Position numbers and translations under genes: made by a program
Part shown: positions 18,506-27,913 of the stretch, piece after piece
Layout of the letters: each line of letters begins with the position of its first letter
How positions within the stretch are numbered: the stretch's first letter is position 1
The notes under the pieces: generated by a model
Database searches by the model: none
What the model saw: the letters and a program-made list of their open reading frames with translations, nothing else
Told to the model about the DNA's origin: nothing
Source: Burkholderia cepacia
Lineage (GTDB): Bacteria > Pseudomonadota > Gammaproteobacteria > Burkholderiales > Burkholderiaceae
Reading direction: 5' to 3'
NCBI RefSeq assembly: GCF_029962485.1
Contig: NZ_CP073637.1
Coordinates: forward strand, 1,116,001 to 1,180,000
DNA length: 64,000 nucleotides

Positions 18506-19254
18506 GATGCGGCCTCCGTGCGCGAGCCGGCACGCGTGCGTTCGTGCAGCAGCGTGAGCGCGACGCCGATCGCGACGCCCGCGGCGACCGCGCCGAGCAG
18601 CCCGAGCTTGTACGGCCAGCCCTGCCAGAAGTACGCGAGCGTGCCGGCCGTCGCGGCCGCCGCGAAGTAGCGCAGCGTGCCGAGTTGCGGGACGACGATC
18701 GCGATGAAGGTGGCCGCCATCGCGAAATCGAGGCCGAGCGACTGCAGGCCCGGGAACGCGGCGCCGAAGCCGATGCCCGCGAGCGTCCAGACCTGCCAGT
18801 TCAGGTACATCGCGAGCCCGGAGCCGAAGAAGTAGTGGGGGCCGATCGTACCGGGCGCGAAGTGCCGGTAGTGCGCATAGGCGACCGCGAACACCTCGTC
18901 GGTCATCAGCGCGCCGAGCGTCGCGCGCCAGCGCAGCGGCAGGTGTGCGACATAGGGCGCGAGCGTCGCGCTGTACAGCAGGTGGCGCAGGTTCACGATC
19001 AGCGTGGTCGCGAGCACGACGACGAAGCTCGCGCTGCCCGCGATCAGGCCGAGCGCGATGAACTGAGCGGAGCCCGCGAACACGGCGAGCGACATCAGCG
19101 CGCCATGCCATGCGGCGAGCGGGCCGCCGCCGACGAGCGTGCCGAAAATCACGCCGAACGGCGCGGCGCCGATCATCATCGGAATCGTGTCGCGCGCGCC
19201 GTCGAGCCATTCGTTGAGCGGGCGGCGAGGGGGCGATGCGGGTGTCGGGTTCAA
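18502..19254 (-). CDS. azlC: AzlC family branched-chain amino acid exporter subunit
   Basis: The protein is about 250 aa with the AzlC core: IGAAPFGVIFGTLVGGG, FAGSAQFIALGLIAG and VVLATTLIVNLRHLLYSA, then further transmembrane helices. It forms the large subunit of the AzlCD exporter in the inner membrane. No ATG start is available near the N-terminus. I place it at TTG 19254, which has GGAGGAAA 8-10 bases upstream; the frame stays open to another TTG at 19326. An AraC-family gene lies just upstream in the same direction and may control it. Confidence 0.88.
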   Translation of the reverse strand: MNPTPASPPRRPLNEWLDGARDTIPMMIGAAPFGVIFGTLVGGGPLAAWHGALMSLAVFAGSAQFIALGLIAGSASFVVVLATTLIVNLRHLLYSATLAPYVAHLPLRWRATLGALMTDEVFAVAYAHYRHFAPGTIGPHYFFGSGLAMYLNWQVWTLAGIGFGAAFPGLQSLGLDFAMAATFIAIVVPQLGTLRYFAAAATAGTLAYFWQGWPYKLGLLGAVAAGVAIGVALTLLHERTRAGSRTEAAS

Positions 19255-19341
19255 AGGGTTTCCTCCATGGATGGGAGGATAGCGGGCCGGTGGCGGGCCG
19301 GCTTGTATGTTCTTGCGCTCGCGCAATCGGAGGCGGCCGCG

Positions 19342-20241
19342 TCAGCTCGCCTGCCAGCGCCCGGGCGGCACGCCGAACATCCGTTTGAAATGGCGCGTGA
19401 AGTGGCTCTGGTCGACGAAGCCGCTGGCCGCCGCGACGTCGGCGACGGGCACGCCCGCGCGCAGCGGCGCCAGCGCGCGCTGCAGCCGCAACTGGTTGCG
19501 CCACGCATGCGGCGGCATGCCGGTCGTGCGCGTGAACAGGCGCGCCGCGTGAAACGGCGACAGGCCGGCCGCCTGCGCGATGTCGTCGAGCGTCACCGCG
19601 CACATGAGATCGGCCGCGAGCCGCTCGCGCATCGCATCGACGCGCGGTTCGTCCGCCGCGAGCAGCGCCGGTCGCGGCAGCGCGTCGGCATGGCGCACGA
19701 TCAGCGTCGACAGCGCGTCGAGCATCGCCGTTTCGGCGGCGAGCGGATCGTAGATGCGCGTCGCGTCGATCACCATGTCGCTGGCCGGCTGCCCGTGCGC
19801 ATTCGACGACAGGGCGCGCTCGCTGCCGGCTTCCATCATCCGGTGCGCGAGGGTGAGCCGGGCCGCGAGATCGGCGTCGCGAATCACGTCGGGGGCAAAC
19901 CACGGCGCATCCTGCGGGCGGCCGGCGATCGCGCTCGTGAGTTCGCGGATGAATTCGACCGGCATGTAGCTGACGCGATAGCACCAGCCTTCGTCGGCCG
20001 CGCGCGAGCCCGTATGCACTTCACCGGGATTGATCACGGGCACGGTGCCCGTTTCGGCGACATAGCCGTTGCCGCGATAGGTGAAGCGTTCCGCGCCTTC
20101 GAGAATCACGGGGATCGTGTACGCGTCGTGCCAGTGCGGCGCGAACGTGTGGTCGCGATAGGTCGCCGTGACGAGATCAGCCTCCGGCAGCAGCGGCGTG
20201 CGCCAGTAGCGTGCGGCGTCGGGAAGGCGAGGGGCGGACAT
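19342..20241 (-). CDS. AraC family transcriptional regulator
   Basis: The 299-aa protein has an N-terminal cupin-like sensor domain (FAPHWHDAYTIPVILEGAERF, VINPGEVHTG) and a C-terminal AraC DNA-binding domain of two helix-turn-helices (LDDIAQAAGLSPFHAARLF and VADVAAASGFVDQSHFTRHFKR). The HxH and GEVH residues in the sensor resemble those of AraC members with amino-acid export partners. It lies 87 bases upstream of azlC on the same strand, so control of azlCD is plausible. The start ATG 20241 gives MSAPRLPDA; upstream codons in frame overlap creA and are not used. Confidence 0.88.
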   Translation of the reverse strand: MSAPRLPDAARYWRTPLLPEADLVTATYRDHTFAPHWHDAYTIPVILEGAERFTYRGNGYVAETGTVPVINPGEVHTGSRAADEGWCYRVSYMPVEFIRELTSAIAGRPQDAPWFAPDVIRDADLAARLTLAHRMMEAGSERALSSNAHGQPASDMVIDATRIYDPLAAETAMLDALSTLIVRHADALPRPALLAADEPRVDAMRERLAADLMCAVTLDDIAQAAGLSPFHAARLFTRTTGMPPHAWRNQLRLQRALAPLRAGVPVADVAAASGFVDQSHFTRHFKRMFGVPPGRWQAS

Positions 20242-20303
20242 GATCGGGCGCGGGAGCGGTCGAACCGACAGTGTATCGCTCGCGCGCCCGGCCGGTGTGC
20301 GCG

Positions 20304-20789
20304 TTACTTGACCGGAATCGTCGTACCGGCGGGCATCGGTACCGCGGTGACCGCGTTCTTCGGGCTGCCGCTGACGATGCGGTCGCTGTAGGTCAGGTAG
20401 ACGATCGTGTTGCGCTTCTTGTCGACCACGCGCACGACGTGCAGCGTCTTGAAGATGAACGACATGCGCTCGCTGAACACGTCGGTCTGCTGCTTGAGCG
20501 GTTCCTTGAAGCTGATCGGGCCGACCTGCCGGCAGGCGATCGACGCTTCGCTCGGATCCTCGGCGACGCCGAGCGTGCCCTTGATCCCGCCGGTGCGGGC
20601 GCGGGATACGTAGCAAGTCACGCCGTTCACGACCGGATCGTCATACGCTTCGACGACCACGCGATCGGAGCCCGTGACGCGGAAATGAGTGTTGACGCTG
20701 CCGACTTCCTCCGCGTGCGCGAGCGGTGCCGCGGCGAATGCGGAAAACAGAAGGGCGAACGGGGCGGAGCGGAGGAGGCGATGCTTCAT
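20304..20789 (-). CDS. creA: CreA family periplasmic protein
   Basis: The 161-aa protein has a signal peptide (cleavage after AHA, residue 26) and the CreA domain: [41 protein letters not shown], and [18 protein letters not shown] near the end. The pair of cysteines in VTCYV and IACRQ may form a disulfide. The function in the envelope is not established. The start ATG 20789 is the family-like start. In E. coli creA precedes creBCD; here it is alone. Confidence 0.92.
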   Translation of the reverse strand: MKHRLLRSAPFALLFSAFAAAPLAHAEEVGSVNTHFRVTGSDRVVVEAYDDPVVNGVTCYVSRARTGGIKGTLGVAEDPSEASIACRQVGPISFKEPLKQQTDVFSERMSFIFKTLHVVRVVDKKRNTIVYLTYSDRIVSGSPKNAVTAVPMPAGTTIPVK

Positions 20790-20874
20790 CGACGGAACCG
20801 GAGGCGAATGCGGGACAGAGACTCTAGCATGCGCGTGAGCGGGCGACGAAAGACGGAAAAGCGAGAGGGCGGCC

Positions 20875-20910
20875 GGAAAAACAAAAGGCCCGTCGAATGA
20901 CGGGCCTTTC
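20875..20910 (-). terminator. rho-independent terminator of the downstream tRNA-Asn
   Basis: Perfect 11-bp arms AAAGGCCCGTC and GACGGGCCTTT with a GAAT loop are followed on the minus strand by a T-rich run (TTTTGTTTTT). It ends the tRNA transcript 7 bases past its 3' end. Confidence 0.88.
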
Positions 20911-20916
20911 GCTGTC

Positions 20917-20992
20917 TGGCTCCCCGACCTGGGCTCGAACCAGGGACCTACGGATTAACAGTCCGGCGCTCTACCGACTGAGCTATCGGGGA
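20917..20992 (-). tRNA. tRNA-Asn (GTT)
   Basis: The 76-nt cloverleaf on the minus strand has acceptor TCCCCGA paired with TCGGGGA, discriminator G, and an encoded CCA (TGG at 20917-20919 on the plus strand). The anticodon loop CTGTTAA carries GTT, and the T-loop GGTTCGAGCCC is canonical. It is identical base for base to the copy at 21064-21139. Confidence 0.97.
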
Positions 20993-21024
20993 ATAAATCG
21001 GTACGTCTGCGTGTGCTAGTTCCA

Positions 21025-21057
21025 ACAAAAAACCCGTCCACTTTCAACGGGCTTTTG
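21025..21057 (-). terminator. terminator between the two tRNA-Asn genes
   Basis: A short stem CCCGT/ACGGG, extended by A-T pairs, with a T6 run on the minus strand ends the transcript of the upstream tRNA-Asn. The two tRNAs may therefore be separate units. Confidence 0.75.
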
Positions 21058-21063
21058 TGTTTT

Positions 21064-21139
21064 TGGCTCCCCGACCTGGGCTCGAACCAGGGACCTACGG
21101 ATTAACAGTCCGGCGCTCTACCGACTGAGCTATCGGGGA
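21064..21139 (-). tRNA. tRNA-Asn (GTT), second copy
   Basis: This 76-nt sequence has the same features as the copy at 20917-20992 and is identical to it, including the encoded CCA. The two copies are 71 bases apart in tandem. Confidence 0.97.
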
Positions 21140-21242
21140 ACAAACAACAACAGCAGAGAAACGAGATTGTATGGAGTGGTCGCTAACCTGTCAATACTTT
21201 TGGGCCACGATCCACAAAAAAATTTCTGCGGCCGCCGCGCGA

Positions 21243-21566
21243 TCAGCGCTCGAGCAGGTGCAGCTTCTCCTGCACGTCCTTCCACTCGTCCGCGTCGGCC
21301 GGTGCCGGCTTGGTCTTCGTGATCGACGGCCAGCCCTTTGCCAGCTCGGCATTCAGCTCGGTGAACTGCTGCTGGTCGCCCGGAACGTCTTCTTCGGCAT
21401 AGATCGCATTGGTCGGGCACTCGGCGACGCACACGGCGCAGTCGATGCACTCGTCCGGATCGATGGCGAGAAAGTTGGGACCTTCACGGAAGCAATCCAC
21501 CGGGCACACATCCACGCAGTCCGTGTATTTGCACTTGATGCAGCCTTCGGTCACAACGTGAGTCAT
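21243..21566 (-). CDS. fdxA: FdxA-type 7Fe ferredoxin
   Basis: The 107-aa electron-transfer protein has cluster-binding cysteines in [18 protein letters not shown] (residues about 10-27) and [12 protein letters not shown] (about 40-51), the arrangement for one [3Fe-4S] and one [4Fe-4S] cluster as in Azotobacter-type ferredoxin I. The C-terminal 50 residues are charged, also typical. The start ATG 21566 follows GGAGCG. The gene is a single unit, divergent from pncB and downstream of no partner enzyme, so its redox partner is unknown. Confidence 0.94.
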   Translation of the reverse strand: MTHVVTEGCIKCKYTDCVDVCPVDCFREGPNFLAIDPDECIDCAVCVAECPTNAIYAEEDVPGDQQQFTELNAELAKGWPSITKTKPAPADADEWKDVQEKLHLLER

Positions 21567-21855
21567 TAAAACGCTCCTGCTTGGCGGTATATATGGGGTG
21601 GCGTTTGCGCCAAAAGCGGCATTGTAACTGAAGCGCAAAACCCGCATGGCGTGGTCGGCTATCCGGCTTATATCGTTTCGTGATTAGTTTATGGGGTGGG
21701 CAAGACAGGACCCTGCGCATGGCGCGCCGGCGCGCCGGGAGCAGGGCGACAGGCGGTTTCACGATGGTCGGGCCCGCATTCGGGTAACATGGCCGACAGA
21801 CCGGGCGGCGCGCGGTGCGCCGAGGCCTTGTCACGATATTGGCGGTGCCGCAATC

Positions 21856-23055
21856 ATGATCATCACTTCGCTGCTCGACACGGATCTCTACAAGTTCACG
21901 ATGATGCAGGTCGTCCTGCATCACTTCCCCGCCGCAAGCGTCGAATACCGCTTCCGGTGCCGCACGCAAGGCGTCGATCTCGTGCCGTACATCGACGAGA
22001 TCCGCGACGAGGTGCGCGGCCTGTGTTCGCTGCGTTTCTCCGACGTCGAACTCGACTACCTGCGGCGGATGCGCTTCATCAAGAGCGATTTCGTCGACTT
22101 CCTCGCGCTGTTCCACCTGAACGAGAAGTACATCTCGATCACGCCTTCGCCGAAGGGCGGCGGCGAGATCGACATCGTGATCGAGGGGCCGTGGCTGCAC
22201 ACGATCCTGTTCGAGATCCCGGTGCTCGCGATCGTCAATGAAGTCTATTTCCGCAACACGCAGCGCGAGCCTGACTATCGCGAGGGCCGCGAGCGGCTGC
22301 GCGAGAAGATCAAGCTGCTCGGCGCGAAGCCCGAGTTCGCCGACTGCAAGATCGCCGACTACGGTACGCGCCGGCGCTTCTCGAAGGTCTGGCACGAGGA
22401 AGTCGCGCTCACGCTGCGCGACGGGCTCGGCCCGCAGTTCGCGGGCACGAGCAACGTGCTGTACGCGATGAAGCACGACATCACGCCGCTTGGCACGATG
22501 GCGCACGAGTACCTGCAGGCTTGCCAGGCGCTCGGCCCGCGGCTGCGCGATTCGCAGATCTACGGGTTCGAGATGTGGGCGAAGGAATACCGCGGCGACC
22601 TCGGGATCGCGCTGTCGGACGTCTACGGGATGGATGCGTTCCTGAACGACTTCGACATGTACTTCTGCAAGCTGTTCGACGGCGCGCGCCACGATTCGGG
22701 CGATCCGTTCGAATGGGGCGAGCGGATGCTGCGCCACTACGAGGCGAACCGCTGCGACCCGCGCACCAAGGTGCTCGTGTTCTCGGACGCGCTCGACATC
22801 CCGAAGGTCATGCAGTTGTACGAACGGTTCCGCGGCCGCTGCAAGCTCGCGTTCGGCGTCGGCACGAACCTCACCAACGATCTCGGCTACGTGCCGCTGC
22901 AGATCGTGATCAAGATGGTCCGTTGCAACGGCCAGCCGGTCGCGAAGCTGTCGGATTCGCCGGGCAAGAGCATGTGCGACGACAAGGCGTATCTCGCGTA
23001 CCTGCGCCAGGTGTTCGGCATCGCGCAGCCGGTCGAGGAAAGCGCGTCGAAGTGA
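21856..23055 (+). CDS. pncB: nicotinate phosphoribosyltransferase
   Basis: The 399-aa enzyme joins nicotinate to PRPP in NAD salvage. Family motifs: [20 protein letters not shown] at the N-terminus, [22 protein letters not shown] (the histidine phosphorylated in the ATP-coupled cycle lies in this region), and [19 protein letters not shown] for phosphoribose binding. The length is usual. ATG 21856 was chosen over an upstream frame extension to 21691, which has no similarity. Confidence 0.95.
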   Translation: MIITSLLDTDLYKFTMMQVVLHHFPAASVEYRFRCRTQGVDLVPYIDEIRDEVRGLCSLRFSDVELDYLRRMRFIKSDFVDFLALFHLNEKYISITPSPKGGGEIDIVIEGPWLHTILFEIPVLAIVNEVYFRNTQREPDYREGRERLREKIKLLGAKPEFADCKIADYGTRRRFSKVWHEEVALTLRDGLGPQFAGTSNVLYAMKHDITPLGTMAHEYLQACQALGPRLRDSQIYGFEMWAKEYRGDLGIALSDVYGMDAFLNDFDMYFCKLFDGARHDSGDPFEWGERMLRHYEANRCDPRTKVLVFSDALDIPKVMQLYERFRGRCKLAFGVGTNLTNDLGYVPLQIVIKMVRCNGQPVAKLSDSPGKSMCDDKAYLAYLRQVFGIAQPVEESASK

Positions 23056-23143
23056 GCACCGGCCGTTCGGCCGAAGGTGCGTGGCGGCAGGGGCGGCCGG
23101 TATAATCCGACGGTATTGCACGCCAACGTCACGAGGACCGTTC

Positions 23144-23806
23144 ATGGACACTTCCGCTGCCCGTCGCCAGATCCTCGCGCGCATCCGCGCGGCGCAGGGG
23201 CGCCCGGCCGAACCCGATGCAGCGGAGCGCGACGGCGTCGCCGACTATCTCGCGCAGCATCCGCAGGGCCCGCGTCCGCCGGCGCCGGCCGACCTCGTCG
23301 CCGCGTTCGTCGACGAAGCCGCGCGCCTGTCGACCACGGTCGACGAAGTCGCGACGCTGGCCGACGCGCCCGCCGCCGCCGCCCGCTATCTTTCCGCTCA
23401 CGGCCTGCCGACGCAGGCCGTCGCGTGGCGCACGCTGGCCGATCTCGACTGGGCCGGCGCCGGCCTGTCGGTCGAGTGCCGCAAGCCGCGCGACGGCGAT
23501 CTCGTCGGCCTCACCGGCTGCTTTTGCGCGACCGCCGAAACGGGGTCGCTGGTGCTGCTGTCGGGCCCGGACACCTATGCTTCGGCAGGCCTGCTGCCGG
23601 AAACACATATTGCGATCGTACCGGCTTCGCGGATCGTCGCCGGGCATGAAGACGCGTTCGCGCTGATCCGTGCGGAGCGCGGCGAATTGCCGCGTGCGGT
23701 CAATTTCGTGTCGGGCCCGTCGCGCACGGGCGACATCGAGCAGACCATCGTCCTGGGCGCGCACGGCCCGTACCGCGTGCACGTGATCGTCGTACGGGGC
23801 GCATGA
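23144..23806 (+). CDS. lutC: LutC/YkgG family (LUD domain) protein
   Basis: The 220-aa protein is a LUD-domain subunit like LutC of the L-lactate oxidation complex. It starts MDTSAARRQILARIR and has the loop TGCFCATAETGSLVLLSG and the end motif FVSGPSRTGDIEQTIVLGAHGP. LutA and LutB, its usual Fe-S partners, are not beside it: pncB is upstream and an antiporter downstream. It may work with a lutAB pair elsewhere or have another role. The start ATG 23144 has AGGA upstream; the frame remains open to 23081. Confidence 0.88.
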   Translation: MDTSAARRQILARIRAAQGRPAEPDAAERDGVADYLAQHPQGPRPPAPADLVAAFVDEAARLSTTVDEVATLADAPAAAARYLSAHGLPTQAVAWRTLADLDWAGAGLSVECRKPRDGDLVGLTGCFCATAETGSLVLLSGPDTYASAGLLPETHIAIVPASRIVAGHEDAFALIRAERGELPRAVNFVSGPSRTGDIEQTIVLGAHGPYRVHVIVVRGA

Positions 23807-23849
23807 CGCGCCCGCTGCATCCACTACCACTCAAACAAGGAAGTTCTGC

Positions 23850-25280
23850 ATGAAACGACATGCCGCCTGGGCGGGCATGGCGTCGGGAATCGCGCTTGGC
23901 GCGACTCCCGCGCTCGCATCGGCCGCCACGCTCGACGGTGCCACGCTGTCCGCACTCTGGGGCATCCCGTTCGCCGGTATCCTGCTGTCGATCGCACTGT
24001 TCCCGCTCGTCGCGCCCGTGTTCTGGCATCACCACTTCGGCAAGATCGCGGCCGGCTGGGCGGTCATGTTCCTGATTCCGTTCGCGTTCGCGTTCGGTGC
24101 GGGCACCGCGTTCGGCACGCTCGTGCATGCGCTGCTCGAGGAATACATTCCGTTCATCGTGCTGCTCACCGCGCTCTATACGGTCGCGGGCGGCATCTGC
24201 GTGAACGGCAACCTGCACGGCTCGCCGAAGCTGAATACCGCGATCCTCGCGCTCGGCACGCTGCTCGCGAGCGTGATGGGCACGACGGGCGCCGCGATGC
24301 TGCTGATCCGGCCGCTCTTGCGCGCGAACGACAACCGCAAGCATGTCGTGCACGTCGTGATCTTCTTCATCTTCCTCGTCGCGAACGCGGGCGGCTCGCT
24401 GTCGCCGCTCGGTGATCCGCCGCTGTTCCTCGGCTTCCTGAACGGCGTGAGCTTCTTCTGGACCACCACCCATCTCGCGCTGCCGATGCTGTTCATCTGC
24501 GTCGTGCTGCTGGCGCTGTTCTTCGTGCTCGATACGTACTTCTACCGGAAGGGCGGCGAGGAGCGGCCGGCCGCGCTCGACCCGACACCCGACGGCGCGG
24601 CGCTGTCGATCGACGGCAAGATCAACTTCGTGCTGCTCGCGGCCGTGATCGCGCTCGTGCTGATGAGCGGCATCTGGAAGCCGGGCATCACGTTCGACGT
24701 GTGGGGCACGCACGTGGCGCTGCAGAATCTCGTGCGCGACGTCGCGCTCGCGGGCGTGACGCTCGCGTCGCTCGCGCTCACCCCCCGTTCCGCGCGTGAG
24801 GGCAATGCATTCAACTGGGCGCCGATCGAGGAAGTCGCGAAGCTGTTCGCGGGGATCTTCGTGACGATCGCGCCGGTGATCGTGATCCTGCGCGCGGGCG
24901 CGGACGGTGCGTTCGCTCAGATCGTCCATCTCGTCACGGGGCCGGACGGCAAGCCGATCGACGCGATGTACTTCTGGGCGACGGGCATCCTGTCGTCGTT
25001 CCTCGACAACGCGCCGACCTATCTGGTGTTCTTCAACCTCGCGGGCGGCGATGCGCAGGCGCTGATGACGACGGGTGCATCGACGCTCGCCGCGATTTCC
25101 GCGGGCGCGGTGTTCATGGGCGCGAACAGCTATATCGGCAACGCGCCGAACTTCATGGTGAAGGCGATCGCGGAGTCGCGCGGCGTGAAGATGCCGAGCT
25201 TCTTCGCGTACCTCGGTTGGGCACTCGTGATACTGGTCCCCGTGTTCCTGCTGACGTCGCTGATCTTCTTCCCGGCGTAA
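23850..25280 (+). CDS. NhaD-type sodium/proton antiporter
   Basis: The 476-aa inner-membrane protein has about 12 hydrophobic segments and belongs to the ion-transporter superfamily. Typical stretches are SVMGTTGAAMLLIRPLLRAN, ANAGGSLSPLGDPPLFLGFL and GILSSFLDNAPTYLVFFN, which contain the conserved Gly, Pro and Asp residues of NhaD. The N-terminus has a signal-like segment (ATPALASAA). It is expected to exchange Na+ for H+; substrate choice is inferred from the family. The start ATG 23850 follows AAGGAAG. Confidence 0.88.
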   Translation: MKRHAAWAGMASGIALGATPALASAATLDGATLSALWGIPFAGILLSIALFPLVAPVFWHHHFGKIAAGWAVMFLIPFAFAFGAGTAFGTLVHALLEEYIPFIVLLTALYTVAGGICVNGNLHGSPKLNTAILALGTLLASVMGTTGAAMLLIRPLLRANDNRKHVVHVVIFFIFLVANAGGSLSPLGDPPLFLGFLNGVSFFWTTTHLALPMLFICVVLLALFFVLDTYFYRKGGEERPAALDPTPDGAALSIDGKINFVLLAAVIALVLMSGIWKPGITFDVWGTHVALQNLVRDVALAGVTLASLALTPRSAREGNAFNWAPIEEVAKLFAGIFVTIAPVIVILRAGADGAFAQIVHLVTGPDGKPIDAMYFWATGILSSFLDNAPTYLVFFNLAGGDAQALMTTGASTLAAISAGAVFMGANSYIGNAPNFMVKAIAESRGVKMPSFFAYLGWALVILVPVFLLTSLIFFPA

Positions 25281-25355
25281 CCTGACGACTTTCAACCCAG
25301 CGCGGGCGATCCCGGCGGCGCGGCGCGCACCGCGATCGGCTCGCGGCATACGGAG

Positions 25356-26351
25356 ATGGCGATGCAGAAGATCCTGGTCGCGCGTCCGATCTTTCCGGAC
25401 GTGATCGAACGGCTCGAGCAGTATTTCGAAGTCGACTGGAACAACGGCGACGCGCTCGCACCCGATGCGCTCGCCGCGCGTCTCGCCGACAAGGACGGCG
25501 CGCTGACGGCTGGCGACCCGGTCGGCGCGGCGGCGCTCGCGGCGGCCCCGCGCTTGCGCGTCGTGGCGAACATGGCGGTCGGCTACAACAACTTCGACAT
25601 GGCCGCGTTCAATGCGGCGAACGTGCTCGGCACCAACACGCCCGACGTGCTGAACGAGTCGACCGCCGATTTCGGCTGGGCGCTGATGATGGCCGCCGCG
25701 CGCCGGATCGCCGAATCCGAGCACTGGCTGCGCGCCGGTCACTGGCAGAAGTGGGCGTACGACGGTTTCCTCGGCTCCGACATTTACGGCTCGACGCTGG
25801 GCGTCATCGGGATGGGTCGCATCGGCCAGGCGCTCGCGCGCCGCGCACGCGGCTTCGGGATGCAGGTGATCTATCACAACCGTTCGCGGGTCGCGCCCGA
25901 GATCGAGGCCGAGCTGAGTGCCGAGTACGTGTCGAAGGATGCGCTGCTCGCGCGTGCCGATCACGTCGTGCTCGTGCTGCCGTACACGAAGGAGAACCAC
26001 CACACGATCGGTGCGGCCGAACTCGCGAAGATGAAACCCACCGCGACGCTCACCAACATCGCGCGCGGCGGGATCGTCGACGACGCGGCGCTGGCCGCCG
26101 CGCTGCGCGACGGGACGATCGCCGCGGCCGGCCTCGACGTGTACGAAGGCGAGCCGGCCGTGCATCCGGCGCTGCTCGAGGTGCCGAACGTCGTGCTGAC
26201 GCCGCATATCGCGAGTGCGACCGAAAAGACGCGCCGCGCGATGGCGAACCTTGCCGCCGACAACCTGATCGCCGCACTGGGCGAGGGGCCGCGCGCCGGG
26301 CAGCCGGCGAATCCGATCAACCCTGACGTGATCGGGAAGCCGCGCGCATGA
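25356..26351 (+). CDS. D-isomer 2-hydroxyacid dehydrogenase (glyoxylate/hydroxypyruvate or 2-ketogluconate reductase)
   Basis: The 331-aa enzyme has the NAD(P) fold GMGRIGQALARRARGFG (about residues 150-166) and the catalytic Arg in NIARGGIVDD, Glu in VYEGEP and His in TPHIASAT. These are standard for GhrB-type reductases of 2-keto acids. Whether it prefers glyoxylate, hydroxypyruvate or 2-ketogluconate cannot be told. The start is ATG 25356 with a possible second ATG two codons later. Its stop overlaps the rmuC start as ATGA. Confidence 0.92.
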   Translation: MAMQKILVARPIFPDVIERLEQYFEVDWNNGDALAPDALAARLADKDGALTAGDPVGAAALAAAPRLRVVANMAVGYNNFDMAAFNAANVLGTNTPDVLNESTADFGWALMMAAARRIAESEHWLRAGHWQKWAYDGFLGSDIYGSTLGVIGMGRIGQALARRARGFGMQVIYHNRSRVAPEIEAELSAEYVSKDALLARADHVVLVLPYTKENHHTIGAAELAKMKPTATLTNIARGGIVDDAALAAALRDGTIAAAGLDVYEGEPAVHPALLEVPNVVLTPHIASATEKTRRAMANLAADNLIAALGEGPRAGQPANPINPDVIGKPRA

Positions 26352-27826
26352 CGATGACGTTGTTGCTTGCGGCGGTTGTCGTACTGGCCGTCGCGCTCGC
26401 GGTGGCGATCGTCGCGCTCGTGCGCGGCGGTGGCCGCCACGACGATGCGGCCGTACTCGGCGACCAGATCGAGGACGCCGCGCATGCGCAGGCGCGCGCG
26501 GTCGAGCGGCTCGAACGCGAATTGCGCGGCGAGATCGTCGAGAACGCGCGCGGCTCGCGCACCGAGTTGGCCGGCAGCTTCGCGCAGCTTCAGCAGACGC
26601 TCGCCGCACAGCTGACGAGCGTGGCGACCGTGCAGAACAGTCAGATCGAGGGCTTCGCGCAGCAGCTCGGCAAGCTCGTCGCCGGCAATGCGCAGCAGTT
26701 CGACGCGATGCGCGAGAGCGTACAGCGCCAGGCGCAGCAGGCGCGCGAAGAGCAGACCGGCGCGCTCCGGCTGTTCGGCGACACGTTGAACCGGCAGCTC
26801 ACGCAACTGACCGAGTCGAACGACCGTCGGATCGGCGAGGTACGTGCGACGCTCGAACAGCGGCTGAAGGAAATCGAGACCAATAACGCGGCGAAGCTCG
26901 AGGAGATGCGCCGCACCGTCGACGAGAAACTGCACGCGACGCTCGAGCAGCGTCTCGGCGAATCGTTCAAGCTCGTGTCGGACCGGCTCGAGCAGGTCCA
27001 TCGCGGGCTCGGCGAGATGCAGACGCTCGCGGCCGGCGTCGGCGATCTGAAGAAAGTGCTGACCAACGTGAAGACGCGCGGCACCTGGGGCGAAGTCCAG
27101 CTCGAGGCGCTGCTCGAACAGATGCTGACGCCCGAACAGTACGCGAAGAACGTCGCGACGGTGCCGAAGAGCACGGAGCGCGTCGAGTTCGCGATCCGGT
27201 TGCCGGGGCGCGATGCGGGCACGCGCGACGCGCCGCCGGTGTGGTTGCCGATCGACGCGAAATTTCCGCGCGAAGACTACGAGCGGCTGATCGATGCGCA
27301 GGAGCGCGCCGATGCGCCGGCGGTCGAGGAAGCGGCCCGCGCACTCGAAGCGCGCGTGCGGCTGGAGGCGCGCACGATTGCCGAGAAATACGTCGCGCCG
27401 CCGCACACGACCGATTTCGCGCTGCTGTTCCTGCCGACCGAGGGGCTCTATGCGGAGATCCTGCGCCGCCCGGGGCTGACCGACCTGCTGCAGCGCGACT
27501 ATCGTGTGACGGTCGCGGGGCCGACGACGCTCACCGCGCTGCTGAACAGCCTGCAGATGGGGTTCCGCACGCTCGCGATCGAGCAGCGCTCGAGCGAGGT
27601 GTGGCAGGTGCTCGGCGCGGTAAAAACGGAATTCGGCAAGTTCGGCGACGTGCTCGCGCGCACGAAGGCGCAACTCGAAACGGTCACGCGCTCGATCGAG
27701 TCCGCCGAGCAGCGTACGCGCGTGATGAGCCGCAAGCTGAAGCAGGTCGAGGCGCTGCCGGGCGACGCGGCGGCCGGGCTGCTCGGCGCGGAGGGTAGCG
27801 ACGGCGCCGATGCGGACGACGCGTGA
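26348..27826 (+). CDS. rmuC: DNA recombination protein RmuC
   Basis: The 492-aa protein has an N-terminal membrane anchor (about residues 3-26), then a coiled-coil region (about 45-240), and the RmuC nuclease-like core with GTWGEVQLEALLEQML, VWLPIDAKFPREDYERL and FLPTEGLYAEILRR. The core belongs to the PD-(D/E)xK fold; D and K in PIDAKFP are visible. RmuC limits inversions at short repeats. It is translationally coupled to the dehydrogenase by the ATGA overlap and ended by a strong terminator at 27854. Confidence 0.94.
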   Translation: MTMTLLLAAVVVLAVALAVAIVALVRGGGRHDDAAVLGDQIEDAAHAQARAVERLERELRGEIVENARGSRTELAGSFAQLQQTLAAQLTSVATVQNSQIEGFAQQLGKLVAGNAQQFDAMRESVQRQAQQAREEQTGALRLFGDTLNRQLTQLTESNDRRIGEVRATLEQRLKEIETNNAAKLEEMRRTVDEKLHATLEQRLGESFKLVSDRLEQVHRGLGEMQTLAAGVGDLKKVLTNVKTRGTWGEVQLEALLEQMLTPEQYAKNVATVPKSTERVEFAIRLPGRDAGTRDAPPVWLPIDAKFPREDYERLIDAQERADAPAVEEAARALEARVRLEARTIAEKYVAPPHTTDFALLFLPTEGLYAEILRRPGLTDLLQRDYRVTVAGPTTLTALLNSLQMGFRTLAIEQRSSEVWQVLGAVKTEFGKFGDVLARTKAQLETVTRSIESAEQRTRVMSRKLKQVEALPGDAAAGLLGAEGSDGADADDA

Positions 27827-27853
27827 CGCGCGCGGCCGCACCGGCCGGAACGA

Positions 27854-27880
27854 AAACGGGCGCCGCGGCGCCCGTTTTTT
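27854..27880. terminator. rho-independent terminator after rmuC
   Basis: Arms AACGGGCGCC and GGCGCCCGTT around a GC-rich tip, followed by a T-tract. It may also serve the convergent GNAT gene. Confidence 0.9.
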
Positions 27881-27913
27881 CATGAAGCGATCGCCGATGC
27901 GGCCGCTGTGCGC

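Noticed and set aside
20917..21139. tRNA-Asn pair as an occupied integration site
   Set aside because: No integrase gene, no partial tRNA repeat on either side, and flanking genes are core functions.
23700..26609. 969-aa minus frame across the antiporter and dehydrogenase
   Set aside because: It is extremely Arg/His-rich, has no domain, and lies opposite two clear enzymes.
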